Shown here: piece by piece, positions 1 to 13,800 of the stretch
Numbering within the stretch: position 1 is the first letter of the stretch
Layout: each line of letters begins with the position of its first letter
NCBI GenBank assembly: GCA_920105625.2
Contig: OV050032.1
Coordinates: 69,917,879-69,981,878, forward strand
Reading direction: 5' to 3'
Source of the DNA: Clusia tigrina
Lineage: Eukaryota; Arthropoda; Insecta; Diptera; Clusiidae
Length of the DNA stretch: 64,000 nt
Made by a program: the position numbers and the translations under genes
Notes under the pieces: generated by a model
Told to the model about the DNA's origin: nothing
Database searches by the model: none
The model's input: the letters and a program-made list of their open reading frames with translations, nothing else

Positions 1-1371
1 GGGTAGCATAGCTTTGAGCGATAACTTAAATTGACAAGAGGCTCGAGTACTTTATTGTTACAAAATTTCAAGGTTTTATGACGCTCCAGTAAAAAGTTAC
101 AAGAATTTGTATGCTGCAAACTTTGATAGGTGGAGGTCGTACCGTATAAAAGTTAGGGCCATTTGAAGTTTTATCAGTGTTTGATTTGGGACTCAAGGGT
201 AGCATAGCTTTGAGCGATAACTTAAATTGACAATAGGCTCGAGTACTTTATTGTTACAAAATTTCAAGGTTTTATGACGTTCCAGTAAAAAGTTACAAGC
301 ATTTGTATGTTGCAAACTTTGATAGGTGGAGGACGTACCGTATAGAAGTTAGGGCCATTTGAAGTTTTATCAGTGTTTGATTTGGGACTCAAGGGTAGCA
401 TAGCTTTGAGCGATAACTTAAATTGACAAGAGGCTCGAGTACTTTATTGTTACAAAATTTCAAGGTTTTATGACGCTCCAGTAAAAGTTACAAGCATTTG
501 TATGTTGCAAACTTTGATAGGTGGAGGACGTACCGTATACAAGTTAGGGCCATTTGTAGTTTTATCAGTGTTTGATTTGGGACTCAAGGGTAGTATAGCT
601 TTGAGCGATAGCTTAAATTGACAAGAGGCTCGAGTACTTTATTGTTACAAAATTTCAAGTTTTTATGACACTCCAGCAAAAAGTTGCAAGCATTTGTATG
701 TTGCAAACTTTGATAGGTGGAGGACGTACCGTATTGAAGTTAGGGCCATTTGAAGTTTTGTCAGTGTTTGATTTGGGACTCAAGGGTAGCATAGCTTTGA
801 GCGATAGCTTAAATTGATAAGAGGCTCGAGTACTTTATTTTTACAAAATTTCAAGGTTTTATAACGCTCTAGCAAAAAGTTACAAGCATTTGAATGTTGC
901 AAACTTTCATAGGTCTAGGACGCACCGTATTGAAGTTAGGGCCATTTGAAGTTTTATCAGTGTTTGATTTGGGACTCAAGGGTAGCATAGCTTTGAGCGA
1001 TAGTTTAAATTGATAAGAGGCTCGAGTACTTTATTGTCACAAAATTTCAAGGTTTTATAACGCTCTAGCAAAAAGTTACAAGCATTTGAATGTTGCAAAA
1101 TTTCATAAGTCTAGGACGCACCGTATTGAAGTTAGGGCCATTTGAAGTTTTATCAGTGTTTGATTTGGGACTCAAGGGTAGCATAGCTTTGAGCGATAGC
1201 TTAAATTGACAAGAGGCTTGAGTACTTGATTGTTACAAAATTTCAAGGTTTTATGACGCTCCAGTAAAAAGTTACAAGGATTTGTATGTTGCAAACTTTG
1301 ATAGGTGTAGGACGTACCGTATAGAAGTTAAGGCCATTTGAAGTTTTATGAGTGTTTGATTTGGGACTCAA

Positions 1372-1591
1372 GGGGAGCATAGGTTTGAGCGATAGCTTAA
1401 ATTGACAAGAGGCTTGAGTACTCTATTGTTAAAAATTTCAAGGTTTTATGAAGTAAAAAATCTGAAGGTTTTATGACAATCCAGTAAAAGGTTACAAGCA
1501 TTTGTATGTTGCAAACTTTGATAGGTGTAGGACTTACCGTATAGAAGTTAGGGCCATTTGAAGTTTTATCAGTGTTTGATTTGGGATTCAA
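1372..1591 (+). repeat. 220-bp expanded monomer, copy 1
   Basis: This monomer is 24 bp longer than the standard. The extra length is a local duplication: the stretch ending CAAGGTTTTATGA occurs twice, joined by AGTAAAAAATCT. It also carries private changes (GGGGAGCATAGG, CTCTATTGTTAAAAA, GACAATCCAG). In this copy the second half reads AATCTGAAGG, where the later copies read AATCTCAAGG or AATCTCAATG. Confidence 0.93.
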
Positions 1592-3747
1592 GGGGAGCAT
1601 AGGTTTGAGCGATAGCTTAAATTGACAAGAGGCTCGAGTACTTTATTGTTACAAAATTTCAAGGTTTTATGACGCTCCAGTAAAAAGTTACAAGCATGTG
1701 TATGTTGCAAACATTGATAGGTGTAGGATGTACCGTAAAGAAGTTAGGGCCATTTGAAGTTTTATCAGTATTTGATTTGGGACTCAAGGGTAGCATAGCT
1801 TTGAGCGATAGCTTAAATTGACAAGAGGCTCGTGTACTTGATTGTTACAAAATTTCAATGTTATATGCCGCTCCAGTAAAAAGTTACAAGCATTTGTATG
1901 TTGCAAACTTTGATAGATGCAGGAAGTACCGAATAGAAGTTAGGGCCATTTGAAGTTTTATCAGTGTTTGATTTGGGACTCAAGGGTAGCATAGCTTTGA
2001 GCTATAGCTTAAATTGACAAGAGGCTCGAGTACTTGATTGTTACAAAATTTCAAGGTTTTATGACGCTCCAGTAAATAGTTACAAGCATTTGTATGTTGC
2101 ACACTTTGATTGGTGTAGGACGTACCGTATAGAAGTTAGGGCCATTTGAAGTTTTATCAGTGTTTCATTTGGGACTCAAGGGTAGCATAGCTTTGAGCGA
2201 TAGCTTAAATTGACAAGAGGCTCGAGTATTTTATTGTTACAAAATTTTAAGGTTTTATGACGCTGCAGTAAAAAGTTACAAGCATTTGTATGTTGCAAAC
2301 TTTGGTAGGTGTAGGACGTACCGTATAGAAGTTAGGGCCATTTGACATTTTATCAGTGTTTGATTTGGGACTCAAGGGAAACATAGCTTTGAGCGATAAC
2401 TTAAATTGATAAGAGGCTCGAGTACTTTATTGTTACAAAATTTCAAGGTTTTATGACGCTAGACTAAAAAGTTACATGCATTTGTATCTTGCAAACTTTG
2501 ATAGGTGTAGGACGTACCGTATAGAAGTTAGGGCCATTTGAAGTTTTATCAGTGTTTGATTTGGGACTCAAGGGTAGCATAGCTTTCAGCAATAGCTTAA
2601 AGTGGCAAGAGGCTCGAGTACTTTATTGTTACAAAATTTCAAGGTTTTATGACGCTCCAGTAAAAAGTTACAAGCATTTGTATGTTGCAAACTTTGATAG
2701 GTGTAGGACGTACCGTATAGAAGTTAGGGCCATTTGAAGTTTTATCAGTGTTTGATTTGGGTCTCAAGGATAGCATAGCTTTCAGCAATAGCTTAAAGTG
2801 GCAAGAGGCTCGAGTACTTTATTGTTACAAAATTTCAAGGTTTTATGACGCTCCAGTAAAAAGTTACAAGCATTTGTATGTTGCAAACTTTGATAGGTGT
2901 AGGACGTACCGTATAGAAGTTAGGGTCATTTAAAGTTGTATCAGTGTTTGATTTGGGACTCAAGGTTAGCATAGCTTTGAGCGATAGCTTAAATTGACAA
3001 GAGGCTTGAGTACTTGATTGTTACAAAATTTCAAGGTTTTATGACGCTCCAGTAAAAAGTTACAAGCATTTGTATGTTGCAAACTTTGATAGGTGTAGGA
3101 CGTACCGTATAGAAGTTAGGGCCATTTAAAGTTTTATCAGTGTTTGATTTGGGACTCAGGGGTAGCATAGCTTTGAGCGATAGCTTAAATTGACAAGAGG
3201 CTCGAGTACTTTATTGTTACAAAATTTCAAGGTTTTATGACGCTCCAGTAAAGAGTTACAAGCATTTGTATGCTGCAAACTTTGATAGGTGTAGGACGTA
3301 CCGTATAGAAGTTAGGGTCATTTAAAGTTGTATCAGTGTTTGATTTTGGATTCAAGGGTAGCATAGCTTTGAGCGATAGCTGAAATTGTCAAGAGGCTCG
3401 AGTACTTTATTGTTACAAAATTTCAAGGTTTTATGACGATCCAGTAAAAAGTTACAAGCATTTGTATGTTGCAAACTTTGATAGGTGTAGGATGTACCAT
3501 ATAGAAGTTAGGGCCATTTGAAATTTTATCATTGTTTGATTTGGGACTCAAGGGTAACATAGCTTTGAGCGATAACTTAAATTGACAAGAGGCTCTAGTA
3601 CTTTATTGTTACAAAATTTCAAGGTTTTATGACGCTCCAGAAGAAAGTTTCAAGCATTCGTATGTTGCAAATTTTGATAGGTGTAGGACGTACCGTATAG
3701 AAGTTACGGCCATTTGAAGTTTTATCAGTGTTTGATTTGGGACTCAA

Positions 3748-3938
3748 GGGTAGCTTTGAGCGATAGCTTAAATTGATAAGAGGCTCGAGTACTTTATTGT
3801 CACAAAGTTTCAAGGTTTTATAACGCTCCAGCAAAAAGTTACAAACATTTGAATGTTGCAAACTTTCATAAGTCTAGGACGCACCGTATAGAAGTTAGGG
3901 CCATTTGAAGTTTTATCAGTGTTTGATTTGGGACTCAA
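3748..3938 (+). repeat. 191-bp monomer with 5-bp deletion
   Basis: GGGTAGCATAGCTTTG is shortened to GGGTAGCTTTG. The lost five bases lie between direct TAGC copies, as expected from slippage. The deletion shifts the reading frame on the minus strand and is why an 80-codon minus-strand ORF appears here; it is not evidence of a gene. Confidence 0.9.
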
Positions 3939-4330
3939 GGGTAGCATAGCTTTGAGCGATAGCTTAAATTGATAAGAGGCTCGAGTACTTTATTGTCACA
4001 AAATTTCAAGGTTTTATAACGCTCTAACAAAAAGTTACAAGCATTTGAATGTTGCAAACTTTCATAAGTCTAGGACGCACCGTATTGAAGTTAGGGCCAT
4101 TTGAAGTTTTATCAGTGTTTGATTTGGGACTCAAGGGTAGCATAGCTTTGAGCGATAGCTTAAATTGACAAGAGGCTTGAGTACTTGATTGTTACAAAAT
4201 TTCAAGGTTTTATGACGCTCCAGTAAAAAGTTACAAGGATTTGTATGTTGCAAACTTTGATAGGTGTAGGACGTAGCGTACAGAAGTTAAGGCCATTTGA
4301 AGTTTTATGAGTGTTTGATTTGGGACTCAA

Positions 4331-4550
4331 GGGGAGCATAGGTTTGAGCGATAGCTTAAATAGACAAGAGGCTTGAGTACTCTATTGTTAAAAATTTCAA
4401 GGTTTTATGAAGTAAAAAATCTCAAGGTTTTATGACAATCCAGTAAAAGGTTACAAGCATTTGTATGTTGCAAACTTTGATAGGTGTAGGACTTACCGTA
4501 TAGAAGTTAGGGCCATTTGAAGTTTTATCAGTGTTTGATTTGGGACTCAA
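4331..4550 (+). repeat. 220-bp expanded monomer, copy 2
   Basis: This has the same 24-bp internal duplication and the same private variants as the monomer at 1372. It carries AAATAGACAAG where the other copies have AAATTGACAAG. The next monomer returns to the GGGTAGC form, unlike the other copies, which are followed by another GGGGAGC monomer, so a block boundary lies here. Confidence 0.93.
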
Positions 4551-5179
4551 GGGTAGCATAGCTTTGAGCGATAACTTAAATTGACAAGAGTCTCGAGTAC
4601 TTTATTGTTACAAAATTTCAAGGTTTTATGACGCTCCAATAAAAAGTTACAAGAATTTGTATGCTGCAAACTTTGATAGGTGTAGGACGTACCGTATAGA
4701 AGTTAGGGCCATTTGAAGTTTTATCAGTGTTTAATTTGGGACTCAAGGATAGCATAGCTTTCAGCAATAGCTTAAATTGGCAAGAGGCTCGAGTACTTTA
4801 TTGTTACAAAATTTCAAGGTTTTATGACGCTCCAGTAAAAAGTTACAAGCATTTGTATGTTGCAAACTTTGATAGGTGTAGGACGTACCGTATAGAAGTT
4901 AGGGCCATTTGAAGTTTTCTCAGTGTTTGATTTGGGACTCAAGGGTAGCATAGCTTTGAGCGATAACTTAAATTGACAAGAGGCTCGAGTACTTTATTGT
5001 TACAAAATTTCAAGGTTTTATGACGCTCCAGAAAAAATTTACAAGAATTTGTATGCTGCAAACTTTGATAGGTGGAGGACGTACCGTATAGAAGTTAGGG
5101 CCATTTGAAGTTTTATCAGTGTTTGATTTGGGACTCAAGGGTAGCATAGCTGTGAGCGATAACTTAAATTGACAAGAGG

Positions 5180-8100
5180 CTCGAGTTCTTTATTGTTACA
5201 AAATTTCAAGGTTTTATGACGCTCCAGTAAAAAGTTACAAGCATTTGTATGTTGCAAACTTTGATAGGTGGAGGACGTACCGTATACAAGTTAGGGCCAT
5301 TTGTAGTTTTATCAGTGTTTGATTTGGGACTCAAGGGTAGTATAGCTTTGAGCGATAGCTTAAATTGACAAGAGGCTCGAGTACTTTATTGTTACAAAAT
5401 TTCAAGGTTTATGACGTTCCAGTAAAAAGTTACAAGCATTTGTATGTTGCAAACTTTGATAGGTGTAGGACGTACCGTATAGAAGTTAGGGCCATTTGAA
5501 GTTTTCTCAGTGTTTGATTTGGGACTCAAGGGTAGCATAGCTTTGAGCGATAACTTAAATTGACAAGAGGCTCGAGTACTTTATTGTTACAAAATTTCAA
5601 GGTTTTATGACACTCCAGCTAAAAGTTACAAGCATTTGTATGTTGCAAACTTTGATAGGTGGAGGACGTACCGTATAGAAGTTAGGGCCATTTGAAGTTT
5701 TATCAGTGTTTGATTTGGGACTCAAGGGTAGCATAGCTTTGAGCGATAGCTTAAATTGATAAGAGGCTCGAGTACTTTATTGTCACAAAATTTCAAGGTT
5801 TTATAACGCTCTAGCAAAAAGTTACAAGCATTTGAATGTTGCAAACTTTCATAAGTCTAGGACGCACCGTATTGAAGTTAGGGCCATTTGAAGTTTTATC
5901 AGTGTTTGATTTGGGACTCAAGGGTAGCATAGCTTTGAGCGATAGCTTAAATTGATAAGAGGCTCGAGTACTTTATTGTCACAAAATTTCAAGGTTTTAT
6001 AACGCTCTAGCAAAAAGTTACAAGCATTTGAATGTTGCAAACTTTCATAGGTCTAGGACGCACCGTATTGAAGTTAGGGCCATTTGAAGTTTTATCAGTG
6101 TTTGATTTGGGACTCAAGGGTAGCATAGCTTTGAGCGATAGCTTAAATTGATAAGAGGCTCGAGTACTTTATTGTCACAAAATTTCAAGGTTTTATAACG
6201 CTCTAGCAAAAAGTTACAAGCTTTTGAATGTTGCAAACTTTCATAAGTCTAGGACGCACCGTATTGAAGTTAGGGCCATTTGAAGTTTTATCAGTGTTTG
6301 ATTTGGGACTCAAGGGTAGCATAGCTTTGAGCGATAGCTTAAATTGACAAGAGGCTTGAGTACTTGATTGTTACAAAATTTCAAGGTTTTATGACGCTCC
6401 AGTAAAAAGTTACAAGGATTTGTATGTTGCAAACTTTGATAGGTGTAGGACGTAGCGTATAGAAGTTAAGGCCATTTGAAGTTTTATGAGTGTTTGATTT
6501 GGGACTCAAGGGGAGCATAGGTTTGAGCGATAGCTTAAATTGACAAGAGGCTTGAGTACTCTATTGTTAAAAATTTCAAGGTTTTATGAAGTAAAAAATC
6601 TCAAGGTTTTATGACAATCCAGTAAAAGGTTACAAGCATTTGTATGTTGCAAACTTTGATAGGTGTAGGACTTACCGTATAGAAGTTAGGGCCATTTGAA
6701 GTTTTATCAGTGTTTGATTTGGGATTCAAGGGGAGCATAGGTTTGAGCGATAGCTTAAATTGACAAGAGGCTCGAGTACTTTATTGTTACAAAATTTCAA
6801 GGTTTTATGACGCTCCAGTAAAAAGTTACAAGCATGTGTATGTTGCAAACATTGATAGGTGTAGGATGTACCGTAAACAAGTTAGGGCCATTTGAAGTTT
6901 TATCAGTATTTGATCTGGGACTCAAGGGTAGCATAGCTTTGAGCAATAGCTTAAATTGACAAGAGGCTCTTGTACTTGATTGTTACAAAATTTCAAGGTT
7001 ATATGCCGCTCCAGTAAAAAGTTACAAGCATTTGTATGTTGCAAACTTTGATAGATGCAGGACGTACCGAATAGAAGATAGGGCCATTTGAAGTTTTATC
7101 AGTGTTTGATTTGGGACTCAAGGGTAGCATAGCTTTGAGCTATAGCTTAAATTGACAAGAGGCTCGAGTACTTGATTGTTACAAAATTTCAAGGTTTTAT
7201 GACGCTCCAGTAAATAGTTACAAGCATTTGTATGTTGCACACTTTGATTGGTGTAGGACGTACCGTATAGAAGTTAGGGCCATTTGAAGTTTTATCAGTG
7301 TTTCATTTGGGACTCAAGGGTAGCATAGCTTTGAGCGATAGCTTAAATTGACAAGAGGCTCGAGTATTTTATTGTTACAAAATTTTAAGGTTTTATGACG
7401 CTGCAGTAAAAAGTTACAAGCATTTGTATGTTGCAAACTTTGGTAGGTGTAGGACGTACCGTATAGAAGTTAGGGCCAATTGACATTTTATCAGTGTTTG
7501 ATTTGGGACTCAAGGGAAACATAGCTTTGAGCGATAGCTTAAATTGATAAGAGGCTCGAGTACTTTATTGTTACCAAATTTCAAGGTTTTATGACGCTCC
7601 ACTAAAAAGTTACAAGCATTTGTATCTTGCAAACTTTGATAGGTGTAGGACGTACCGTATAGAAGTTAGGGCCATTTGAAGTTTTATCAGTGTTTGATTT
7701 GGGACTCAAGGGTAGCATAGCTTTGAGCGATAACTTAAATTGACAAGAGGCTCGAGTACTTTATTGTTACAAAATTTCAAGGTTTCATGACGCTCCAATA
7801 AAAAGTTACAAGAATTTGTATGCTGCAAACTTTGATAGGTGTAGGACGTACCGTATAGAAGTTAGGGCCATTTGAAGTTTTATCAGTGGTTGATTTGGGA
7901 CTCAAGGATAGCATAGCTTTCAGCAATAGCTTAAATTGGCAAGAGGCTCGAGTACTTTATTGTTACAAAATTTCAAGGTTTTATGACGCTCCAGTAAAAA
8001 GTTACAAGCATTTGTATGTTGCAAACTTTGATAGGTGTAGGACGTACCGTATAGAAGTTAGGGCCATTTGAAGTTTTATCAGTGTTTGATTTGGGACTCA

Positions 8101-8710
8101 GGGGTAGCATAGCTTTGAGCGATAGCTTAAATTGACAAGAGGCTCGAGTACTTTATTGTTACAAAATTTCAAGTTTTTATGACACTCCAGTAAAGAGTTA
8201 CAAGCATTTGTATGTTGCAAACTTTGATAGGTGTAGGACGTACCGTATAGAAGTTAGGGTCATTTAAAGTTGTATCAGTGTTTGATTTTGGATTCAAGGG
8301 TAGCATAGCTTTGAGCGATAGCTGAAATTGTCAAGAGGCTCGAGTACTTTATTGTTCCAAAATTTCAAGGTTTTATGACGCTCCAGTAAAAAGTTACAAG
8401 CATTTGTATGTTGCAAACTTTGATAGGTGTAGGATGTACCATATAGAAGTTAGGGCCATTTGAAATTTTATCATTGTTTGATTTGGGACTCAAGGGTAGC
8501 ATAGCTTTGAGCGATAACTTAAATTGACAAGAGGCTCGAGTACTTTATTGTTACAAAATTTCAAGGTTTTATGACGCTCCAGAAGAAAGTTTCAAGCATT
8601 CGTATGTTGCAAACTTTGATAGGTGTAGGACGTACCGTATAGAAGTTAGGGCCATTTGAAGTTTTATCAGTGTTTGATTTGGGACTCAAGGGTAGCTTTG
8701 AGCGATAGCT
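5180..8710 (+). repeat. Higher-order block A, first copy
   Basis: This run of about 18 monomers recurs at about 10883-14608 in the same order. Shared markers include the GAGTTCTTT monomer, the 220-bp monomer, GTATTTGATCTGGG, GTTATATGCC, TTTCATTTGGG, GGGAAACATAGC, the GGATAGCATAGCTTTCAGC monomer and the 5-bp-deleted monomer. Boundaries are approximate. A related shorter run lies at about 1.15-3.8 kb. Confidence 0.8.
6510..6729 (+). repeat. 220-bp expanded monomer, copy 3
   Basis: This expanded monomer lies in the 5.2-8.7 kb block and has its counterpart 5703 bp downstream at 12213. It has the AATCTCAAGG form and is followed by a second GGGGAGCATAGG monomer. Confidence 0.93.
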
Positions 8711-8880
8711 TAAATTGATAAGAGGCTCGAGTACTTTATTGTCACAAAGTTTCAAGGTTTTATAACGCTCCAGCAAAAAGTTACAAGCATTTGAATGTTG
8801 CAAACTTTCATAAGTCTAGGACGCACCGTATAGAAGTTAGGGCCATTTGAAGTTTTATCAGTGTTTGATTTGGGACTCAA
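8690..8880 (+). repeat. 191-bp monomer with 5-bp deletion
   Basis: This carries the same TAGCA loss as at 3748. It follows the monomer with the private string CAGAAGAAAGTTTCAAGCATTCG, as in the other copies, so the two neighbours move as a pair. Confidence 0.9.
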
Positions 8881-10882
8881 GGGTAGCATAGCTTTGAGCG
8901 ATAGCTTAAATTGATAAGAGGCTCGAGTACTTTATTGTCACAAAATTTCAAGGTTTTATAACGCTCTAGCAAAAAGTTACAAGCATTTGAATGTTGCAAA
9001 CTTTCATAAGTCTAGGACGCACCGTATTGAAGTTAGGGCCATTTGAAGTTTTATCAGTGTTTGATTTGGGACTCAAGGGTAGCATAGCTTTGAGCGATAA
9101 CTTAAATTGACAAGAGGCTCGAGTACTTTATTGTTACAAAATTTCAAGGTTTTATGACGCTCCAATAAAAAGTTACAAGGATTTGTATGCTGCAAACTTT
9201 GATAGGTGTAGGACGTACCGTATAGAAGTTAGGGCCATTTGAAGTTTTATCAGTGTGTGATTTGGGACTCAAGGATAGCATAGCTTTCAGCAATAGCTTA
9301 AATTGGCAAGAGGCTCGAGTACTTTATTGTTACCAAATTTCAAGGTGTTATGACGCTCCAGTAAAAAGTTACAAGCATTTGTATGTTGCAAACTTTGATA
9401 GGTGTAGGACGTACCGTATAGAAGTTAGGGTCAATTGAAGTTTTATCAGTGTTTGATTTGGGACTCAGGGGTAGCATAGCTTTGAGCGATAGCTTAAATT
9501 GACAAGAGGCTCGAGTACTTTATTGTTACAAAATTTCAAGGTTTTATGACGCTCCAGTAAAGAGTTACAAGCATTTGTATGTTGCAAACTTTGGTAGGTG
9601 TAGGACGTACCGTATAGAAGTTAGGGTCATTTAAAGTTGTATCAGTGTTTGATTTTGGATTCAAGGGTAGCATAGCTTTGAGCGATAGCTGAAATTGTCA
9701 AGAGGCTCGAGTACTTTATTGTTACAAAATTTCAAGGTTTTATGACGCTCCAGTAAAAAGTTACAAGCATTTGTATGTTGCAAACTTTGATAGGTGTAGG
9801 ATGTACCATATAGAAGTTAGGGCCATTTGAAATTTTATCAGTGTTTGATTTGGGACTCAAGGGTAGCATAGCTTTGAGCGATAACATAAATTGACAAGAG
9901 GCTCGAGTACTTTATTGTTACAAAATTTCAAGGTTTTATGACGCTCCAGTAAAATGTTACAATCATTTGTATGTTGCAAACTTTGATAGGTGTAGGACGT
10001 ACAGTATAGAAGTTAGGGCCATTTGAAGTTTTATCAGTGTTTGATTTGGGACTCAAGGGTAGCATAGCTTTGAGCGATATCTTAAATTGATAAGAGGCTC
10101 GAGAACTTTATTGTCACAAAATTTCAAGGTTTTATAACGCTCCAGCAAAAAGTTACAAGCATTTGAATGTTGCAAACTTTCATAAGTCTAGGACGCACCG
10201 TATAGAAGTTAGGGCCATTTGAAGTTTTCTCAGTGTTTGATTTGGGACTCAAGGGTAGCATAGCTTTGAGCGATAACTTAAATTGACAAGAGGCTCGAGT
10301 ACTTTATTGTTACAAAATTTCAAGGTTTTATGACGCTCCAGAAAAAATTTACAAGAATTTGTATGCTGCAAACTTTGATAGGTGGAGGACGTACCGTATA
10401 GAAGTTAGGGCCATTTGAAGTTTTATCAGTGTTTGATTTGGGACTCAAGGGTAGCATAGCTGTGAGCGATAACTAAAATTGACAGGAGGCTCGAGTACTT
10501 TATTGTTACAAAATTTCAAGGTTTTATGACGCTCCAGTAAAAAGTTACAAGAATTTGTATGCTGCAAACTTTGATAGGTGGAGGTCGTACCGTATAGAAG
10601 TTAGGGCCATTTGAAGTTTTATCAGTGTTTGATTTGGGACTCAAGGGTAGCATAGCTTTGAGCGATAACTTAAATTGACAAGAGGCTCGAGTACTTTATT
10701 GTTACAAAATTTCAAGGTTTTATGATGCTCCAGAAAAAAGATACAAGCATTTGTATGTTGCAAACTTTGATAGGTGGAGGACGTACCGTATAGAAGTTAG
10801 GGCCATTTGAAGTTTTATCAGTGTTTGATTTTGGACTCAAGGGTAGCATAGCTTTGAGCGATACCTTAAATTGACAAGAGGC

Positions 10883-13800
10883 TCGAGTTCTTTATTGTTA
10901 CAAAATTTCAAGGTTTTATGACGCTCCAGTAAAAAGTTACAAGCATTTGTATGTTGCAAACTTTGATAGGTGGAGGACGTACCGTATACAAGTTAGGGCC
11001 ATTTGTAGTTTTATCAGTGTTTGATTTGGGACTCAAGGGTAGTATAGCTTTGAGCGATAGCTTAAATTGACAAGAGGCTCGAGTACTTTATTGTTACAAA
11101 ATTTCAAGGTTTTATGACGTTCCAGTAAAAAGATACAAGCATTTGTATGTTGCAAACTTTGATAGGTGTAGGACGTACCGTATAGAAGTTAGGGCCATTT
11201 GAAGTTTTCTCAGTGTTTGATTTGGGACTCAAGGGTAGCATAGCTTTGAGCGATAACTTAAATTGACAAGAGGCTCCAGTACTTTATTGTTACAAAATTT
11301 CAAGGTTTTATGACACTCCAGCTAAAAGTTACAAGCATTTGTATGTTGCAAACTTTGATAGGTGGAGGACGTACCGTATAGAAGTTAGGGCCATTTGAAG
11401 TTTTATCAGTGTTTGATTTGGGACTCAAGGGTAGCATAGCTTTGAGCGATAGCTTAAATTGATAAGAGGCTCGAGTACTTTATTGTCACAAAATTTCAAG
11501 GTTTTATAACGCTCTAGCAAAAAGTTACAAGCATTTGAATGTTGCAAACTTTCATAAGTCTAGGACGCACCGTATTGAAGTTAGGGCCATTTGAAGTTTT
11601 ATCAGTGTTTGATTTGGGACTCAAGGGTAGCATAGCTTTGAGCGATAGCTTAAATTGATAAGAGGCTCGAGTACTTTATTGTCACAAAATTTCAAGGTTT
11701 TATAACGCTCTAGCAAAAAGTTACAAGCATTTGAATGTTGCAAACTTTCATAGGTCTAGGATGCACCGTATTGAAGTTAGGGCCATTTGAAGTTTTATCA
11801 GTGTTTGATTTGGGACTCAAGGGTAGCATAGCTTTGAGCGATAGCTTAAATTGATAAGAGGCTCGAGTACTTTATTGTCACAAAATTTCAAGGTTTTATA
11901 ACGCTCTAGCAAAAAGTTACAAGCATTTGAATGTTGCAAACTTTCATAAGTCTAGGACGCACCGTATTGAAGTTAGGGCCATCTGAAGTTTTATCAGTGT
12001 TTGATTTGGGACTCAAGGGTAGCATAGCTTTGAGCGATAGCTTAAATTGACAAGAGGCTTGAGTACTTGATTGTTACAAAATTTCAAGGTTTTATGACGC
12101 TCCAGTAAAAAGTTACAAGGATTTGTATGTTGCAAACTTTGATAGGTGTAGGACGTAGCGTATAGAAGTTAAGGCCATTTGAAGTTTTATGAGTGTTTGA
12201 TTTGGGACTCAAGGGGAGCATAGGTTTGAGCGATAGCTTAAATTGACAAGAGGCTTGAGTACTCTATTGTTAAAAATTTCAAGGTTTTATGAAGTAAAAA
12301 ATCTCAAGGTTTTATGACAATCCAGTAAAAGGTTACAAGCATTTGTATGTTGCAAACTTTGATAGGTGTAGGACTTACCGTATAGAAGTTAGGGTCATTT
12401 GAAGTTTTATCAGTGTTTGATTTGGGATTCAAGGGGAGCATAGGTTTGAGCGATAGCTTAAATTGACAAGAGGCTCGAGTACTTTATTGTTACAAAATTT
12501 CAAGGTTTTATGACGCTCCAGTAAAAAGTTACAAGCATGTGTATGTTGCAAACATTGATAGGTGTAGGATGTACCGTAAACAAGTTAGGGCCATTTGAAG
12601 TTTTATAAGTATTTGATCTGGGACTCAAGGGTAGCATAGCTTTTAGCAATAGCTTAAATTGACAAGAGGTTCGTGTACTTGATTGTTACAAATTTCAAAG
12701 TTTTATGACGCTGCAGTAAAAAGTTACAAGCATTTGTATGTTGCAAACTTTGATAGGTGTAGGATGTAGCGTAAAGAAGTTAGGGCCATTTGAAGTTTTA
12801 TCAGTATTTGATTTGGGACTCAAGGGTAGCATAGCTTTGAGCGATAGCTTAAATTGAAAAGAGGCTCTTGTACTTGATTGTTACAAAATTTCAAGGTTAT
12901 ATGCCGCTCCAGTAAAAAGTTACAAGCATTTGTATGTTGCAAACTTTGATAGATGCAGGACGTACCGAATAGAAGATAGGGCCATTTGAAGTTTTATCAG
13001 TGTTTGATTTGGGACTCAAGGGTAGCATAGCTTTGAGCTATAGCTTAAATTGACAAGAGGCTCGAGTACTTGATTGTTACAAAATTTCAAGGTTTTATGA
13101 CGCTCCAGTAAATAGTTACAAGCATTTGTATGTTGCACACTTTGATTGGTGTAGGACGTACCGTATAGAAGTTAGGGCCATTTGAAGTTTTATCAGTGTT
13201 TCATTTGGGACTCAAGGGTAGCATAGCTTTGAGCGATATCTTAAATTGACAAGAGGCTCGAGTATTTTATTGTTACAAAATTTTAAGGTTTTATGACGCT
13301 GCAGTAAAAAGTTACAAGCATTTGTATGTTGCAAACTTTGGTAGGTGTAGGACGTACCGTATAGAAGTTAGGGCCAATTGACATTTTATCAGTGTTTGAT
13401 TTGGGACTCAAGGGAAACATAGCTTTGAGCGATAGCTTAAATTGATAAGAGGCTCGAGTACTTTATTGTTACAAAATTTCAAGGTTTTATGACGCTCCAC
13501 TAAAAAGTTACAAGCATTTGTATCTTGCAAACTTTGATAGGTGTAGGACGTACCGTATAGAAGTTAGGGCCATTTGAAGTTTTATCAGTGTTTGATTTGG
13601 GACTCAAGGGTAGCATAGCTTTGAGCGATAACTTAAATTGACAAGAGGCTCGAGTACTTTATTGTTACAAAATTTCAAGGTTTTATGACGCTCCAATAAA
13701 AAGTTACAAGAATTTGTATGCTGCAAACTTCGATAGGTGTAGGACGTACCGTATAGAAGTTAGGGCCATTTGAAGTTTTATCAGTGGTTGATTTGGGACT

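Noticed and set aside
1..196. Internal half-monomer repeat (two GTTACAA strings per monomer)
   Set aside because: The two strings are only 7 bases and the sequence around them does not align further, so an ancestral dimer is not supported.
2552..2737. Recurring 61-codon + strand ORFs in monomers (also 2748, 4727, 7886, 9253, 13784, 18282, 26366, 29502, 50042 and others)
   Set aside because: They are the satellite monomer read in one frame, begin at GTG not ATG, and exist only where AAATTGAC has changed to TGGC or TGTC and removed the usual TGA. No start context, no conservation of frame in most monomers.
8561..8803. 80-codon minus-strand ORFs (also 3619, 14459, 15042, 47586)
   Set aside because: Each spans a monomer junction opened by a small indel in the satellite. 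They carry the complement of satellite landmarks and no domain.
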